From: an uncultured bacterium | GTDB lineage: Bacteria; Actinomycetota; Coriobacteriia; Coriobacteriales; Coriobacteriaceae | Reading direction: 5' to 3' | Assembly (NCBI GenBank): GCA_905215385.1 | Contig: CAJMPY010000041.1 | Span: 1 to 5,748 of the forward strand | DNA length: 5,748 nucleotides | Position numbers and translations under genes: made by a program | Notes under the pieces: model-generated | What the model was told of the DNA's origin: nothing | Databases searched by the model: none | Seen by the model: only the letters and a program-made list of their open reading frames with translations | In this document: positions 4,538 through 5,748 of the stretch, piece after piece | How positions within the stretch are numbered: position 1 is the first letter of the stretch | Layout of the letters: each line of letters begins with the position of its first letter

Positions 4538-5476
4538 CTACTCCTTCGACTCGTTCTGAACTTTGTCGGCGGTCAGCATCTGCTCGAACATCGAGGCCGA
4601 CTGCGAGAAGTCGCTCGGCAGCACGACCGTCGAGGTTTTGCCCGTGCGAGCGAACTCCGTCATCATCTCGGACCACTGTGTAAACATGAACAGCTGGTTG
4701 GCCTCATCGTTGCCGACGCCCGTCTCCTGGATGATCTCGAGCGAATCTTTGATGCCCAGCGCAATGGCCTTGCGCTGGTTGGCGATGCCCTCGCCCGCCT
4801 TTTCCATTGCCTCGGCCTCGGCGGTCGCCTCGGTAACGCGCTTGATGCGATCGGCCTCGGCGAGCTCCTGCGCAGCGGCGCGCTTTCGCTGGGCGGCGTT
4901 GATGTCGTTCATGGAGTTCTCGACCTCGGTCGGCAGCGCGATCTTGGTGATTAGTGTCGACACGAGGGTGAAGCCGTAGGCGGCCATTTGCTCGGACACG
5001 GTGGCGTTGACGTCCTTGGCGATATCGTCTTTTTTGGCAAAGACCTCATCGAGCGTGTAGACGGGGATGGAAGAGCGCAGGGCATCGGTGATGAAGTCAC
5101 GCATTTGGTCGACGGGCTCCTGCAGCATGTAGTAGCTCTTGTAGATGCCCGAATCTGCCGGGCCGGCGCCCATGTCATAGCTCACGTGGTACTGAGCAGA
5201 GACCTCAAGACCGATAGTCACGTTGTCCTGGGTCTTAACGTCGATGCCAAAACCGTTTTTCATGGTGCGCAGACTCACCGTAGCGGCTTTGCGGTCGATC
5301 ACGGGCACCTTCATGTGGAAGCCCGCGTTGACGATGCGGTTGAACTTGCCCAGGCGCTCGATGATCACAGCATGCTGCTGTTCAACGACATAGCAGGCGT
5401 TGGGGAGCAGTAGTAACAAAATGATGATGGGAAACAGTAGGCTCGTAAGGGCAGCGATGATACCGGATAACAGCAT
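4538..5476 (-). CDS. SPFH/band-7 family membrane protein (stomatin-like)
   Basis: This is a 312-residue membrane-anchored member of the SPFH (stomatin/prohibitin/flotillin/HflKC) superfamily, of the QmcA/stomatin type. Such proteins oligomerise on the membrane and organise microdomains or membrane proteases; the exact client here cannot be told from sequence. A hydrophobic helix covers about residues 5-25. The band-7 domain runs from about 28 to 185: CYVVEQQHAVIIERLGKF, then VPVIDR, and VKTQDNVTIGLEVSAQYHV, where the family typically has a D-x-V segment. An Ala/Glu/Arg-rich coiled coil follows (about 190-240), then a C-terminal segment with a short hydrophobic patch. The start ATG at 5476 follows GAGGAG with good spacing. 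It is the first gene of a probable operon with rlmH. No NfeD-type partner is visible in the window. Confidence 0.92.
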   Translation of the reverse strand: MLLSGIIAALTSLLFPIIILLLLLPNACYVVEQQHAVIIERLGKFNRIVNAGFHMKVPVIDRKAATVSLRTMKNGFGIDVKTQDNVTIGLEVSAQYHVSYDMGAGPADSGIYKSYYMLQEPVDQMRDFITDALRSSIPVYTLDEVFAKKDDIAKDVNATVSEQMAAYGFTLVSTLITKIALPTEVENSMNDINAAQRKRAAAQELAEADRIKRVTEATAEAEAMEKAGEGIANQRKAIALGIKDSLEIIQETGVGNDEANQLFMFTQWSEMMTEFARTGKTSTVVLPSDFSQSASMFEQMLTADKVQNESKE

Positions 5477-5748
5477 GGTCTCTCCTCTGATAGGCGCACG
5501 TTGGGACTAGGATACCCGCACGAAGCAGCCGTGTGACACCAACAGGAGAACTCGTGGTCAAAAAAGGCCAAATATGAGTACTGTTACCAGTTTAGTAACA
5601 GTGTATTTGGGTCAAAATCGCCTCTTTGAACCCGCGGTCTATCGAAATTACTTCATTTTGTCTCAAGGTTGAGCCAAATTAGCGTATATCTGTGGTGGCG
5701 CGCGCAGACGTGGTGTAAGAGCGTCCCGAGGTCCGTCGCTGCAAGTCC
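5477..5748. other. Intergenic region upstream of the SPFH gene
   Basis: No gene with credible support is seen in these 272 bases. A weak minus-strand -10 (TATCCT) lies about 30 bases before the SPFH ATG, but without a good -35. The main structure is the hairpin at 5556-5617. CTCAA-GG-TTGAG (5662-5673) is a minor inverted repeat. The last 60 bases are GC-rich with no visible feature. Confidence 0.5.
5556..5617. repeat. Long imperfect hairpin flanked by GGTCAAAA direct repeats
   Basis: ACTGTTAC (5580-5587) pairs with GTAACAGT (5595-5602) across a 7-base loop. After an asymmetric internal loop (5 bases on one side, 1 on the other), CCAAATA (5568-5574) pairs with TATTTGG (5604-5610). GGTCAAAA occurs as a direct repeat at 5556-5563 and 5610-5617. 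On the minus strand these give two TTTTGACC blocks, which resemble -35 hexamers. It could be an operator, a structured leader or a repeated intergenic element. No T tract suggests a terminator. Confidence 0.55.

Noticed and set aside
5575..5672. Plus-strand 32-codon frame starting ATG after AAAGG
   Set aside because: It overlaps the imperfect hairpin, has no recognisable protein character and is better explained by the palindrome.

Overview
The window looks like chromosomal backbone of a GC-rich Gram-positive actinobacterium. The Coriobacteriia, and Collinsella in particular, are my best guess, from codon use, the actinobacterial style of the housekeeping proteins and the GC-rich intergenic palindromes. 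No marker gene here proves the genus. Almost every gene lies on the minus strand, and only one small gene runs on the plus strand.

Left part (1-866): a cluster of tRNA-Arg(ACG) genes on the minus strand. There are three identical, intact copies, each with its own promoter (TTGACC or TTGACT at -35, a 17-base spacer, CATAAT or TTTTAT at -10) and its own GNRA-loop terminator. A fourth copy survives only as its 3' end and terminator (555-615). Its 5' part is replaced by a 94-bp GC-rich block full of hairpins (616-709). A 28-bp tRNA T-arm-like fragment in the opposite orientation occurs three times beside these units. The flanks form a 97-bp direct repeat (519-615 and 710-806).

Middle part: an unrecognised 125-residue protein (941-1318), preceded by a pair of abutting palindromes that include a LexA-box-like site. 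Next are the terminator and gene of seryl-tRNA synthetase (serS, 1490-2773). A divergent intergenic region with two perfect 12-bp palindromes follows, then a 57-residue single-pass membrane protein on the plus strand (2885-3058). Between its stop and the end of proC lies a nested inverted-repeat structure (3063-3219) around a 17-bp terminator hairpin.

Right part: proC (pyrroline-5-carboxylate reductase, the last step of proline synthesis), rlmH (23S rRNA pseudouridine methyltransferase) and an SPFH/band-7 membrane protein, all on the minus strand. The SPFH gene and rlmH are six bases apart and very probably cotranscribed. proC, 73 bases further on, may belong to the same operon. The final 272 bases hold no gene. 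They do hold a conspicuous long imperfect hairpin flanked by short direct repeats (5556-5617).

Functionally the window is mostly translation (tRNA-Arg, SerRS, RlmH), plus proline synthesis and membrane organisation. I see no convincing new multi-gene system. The points worth a second look are the tRNA array and its broken copy, the repeated tRNA-like fragment, the small membrane protein, and the palindromic intergenic elements.
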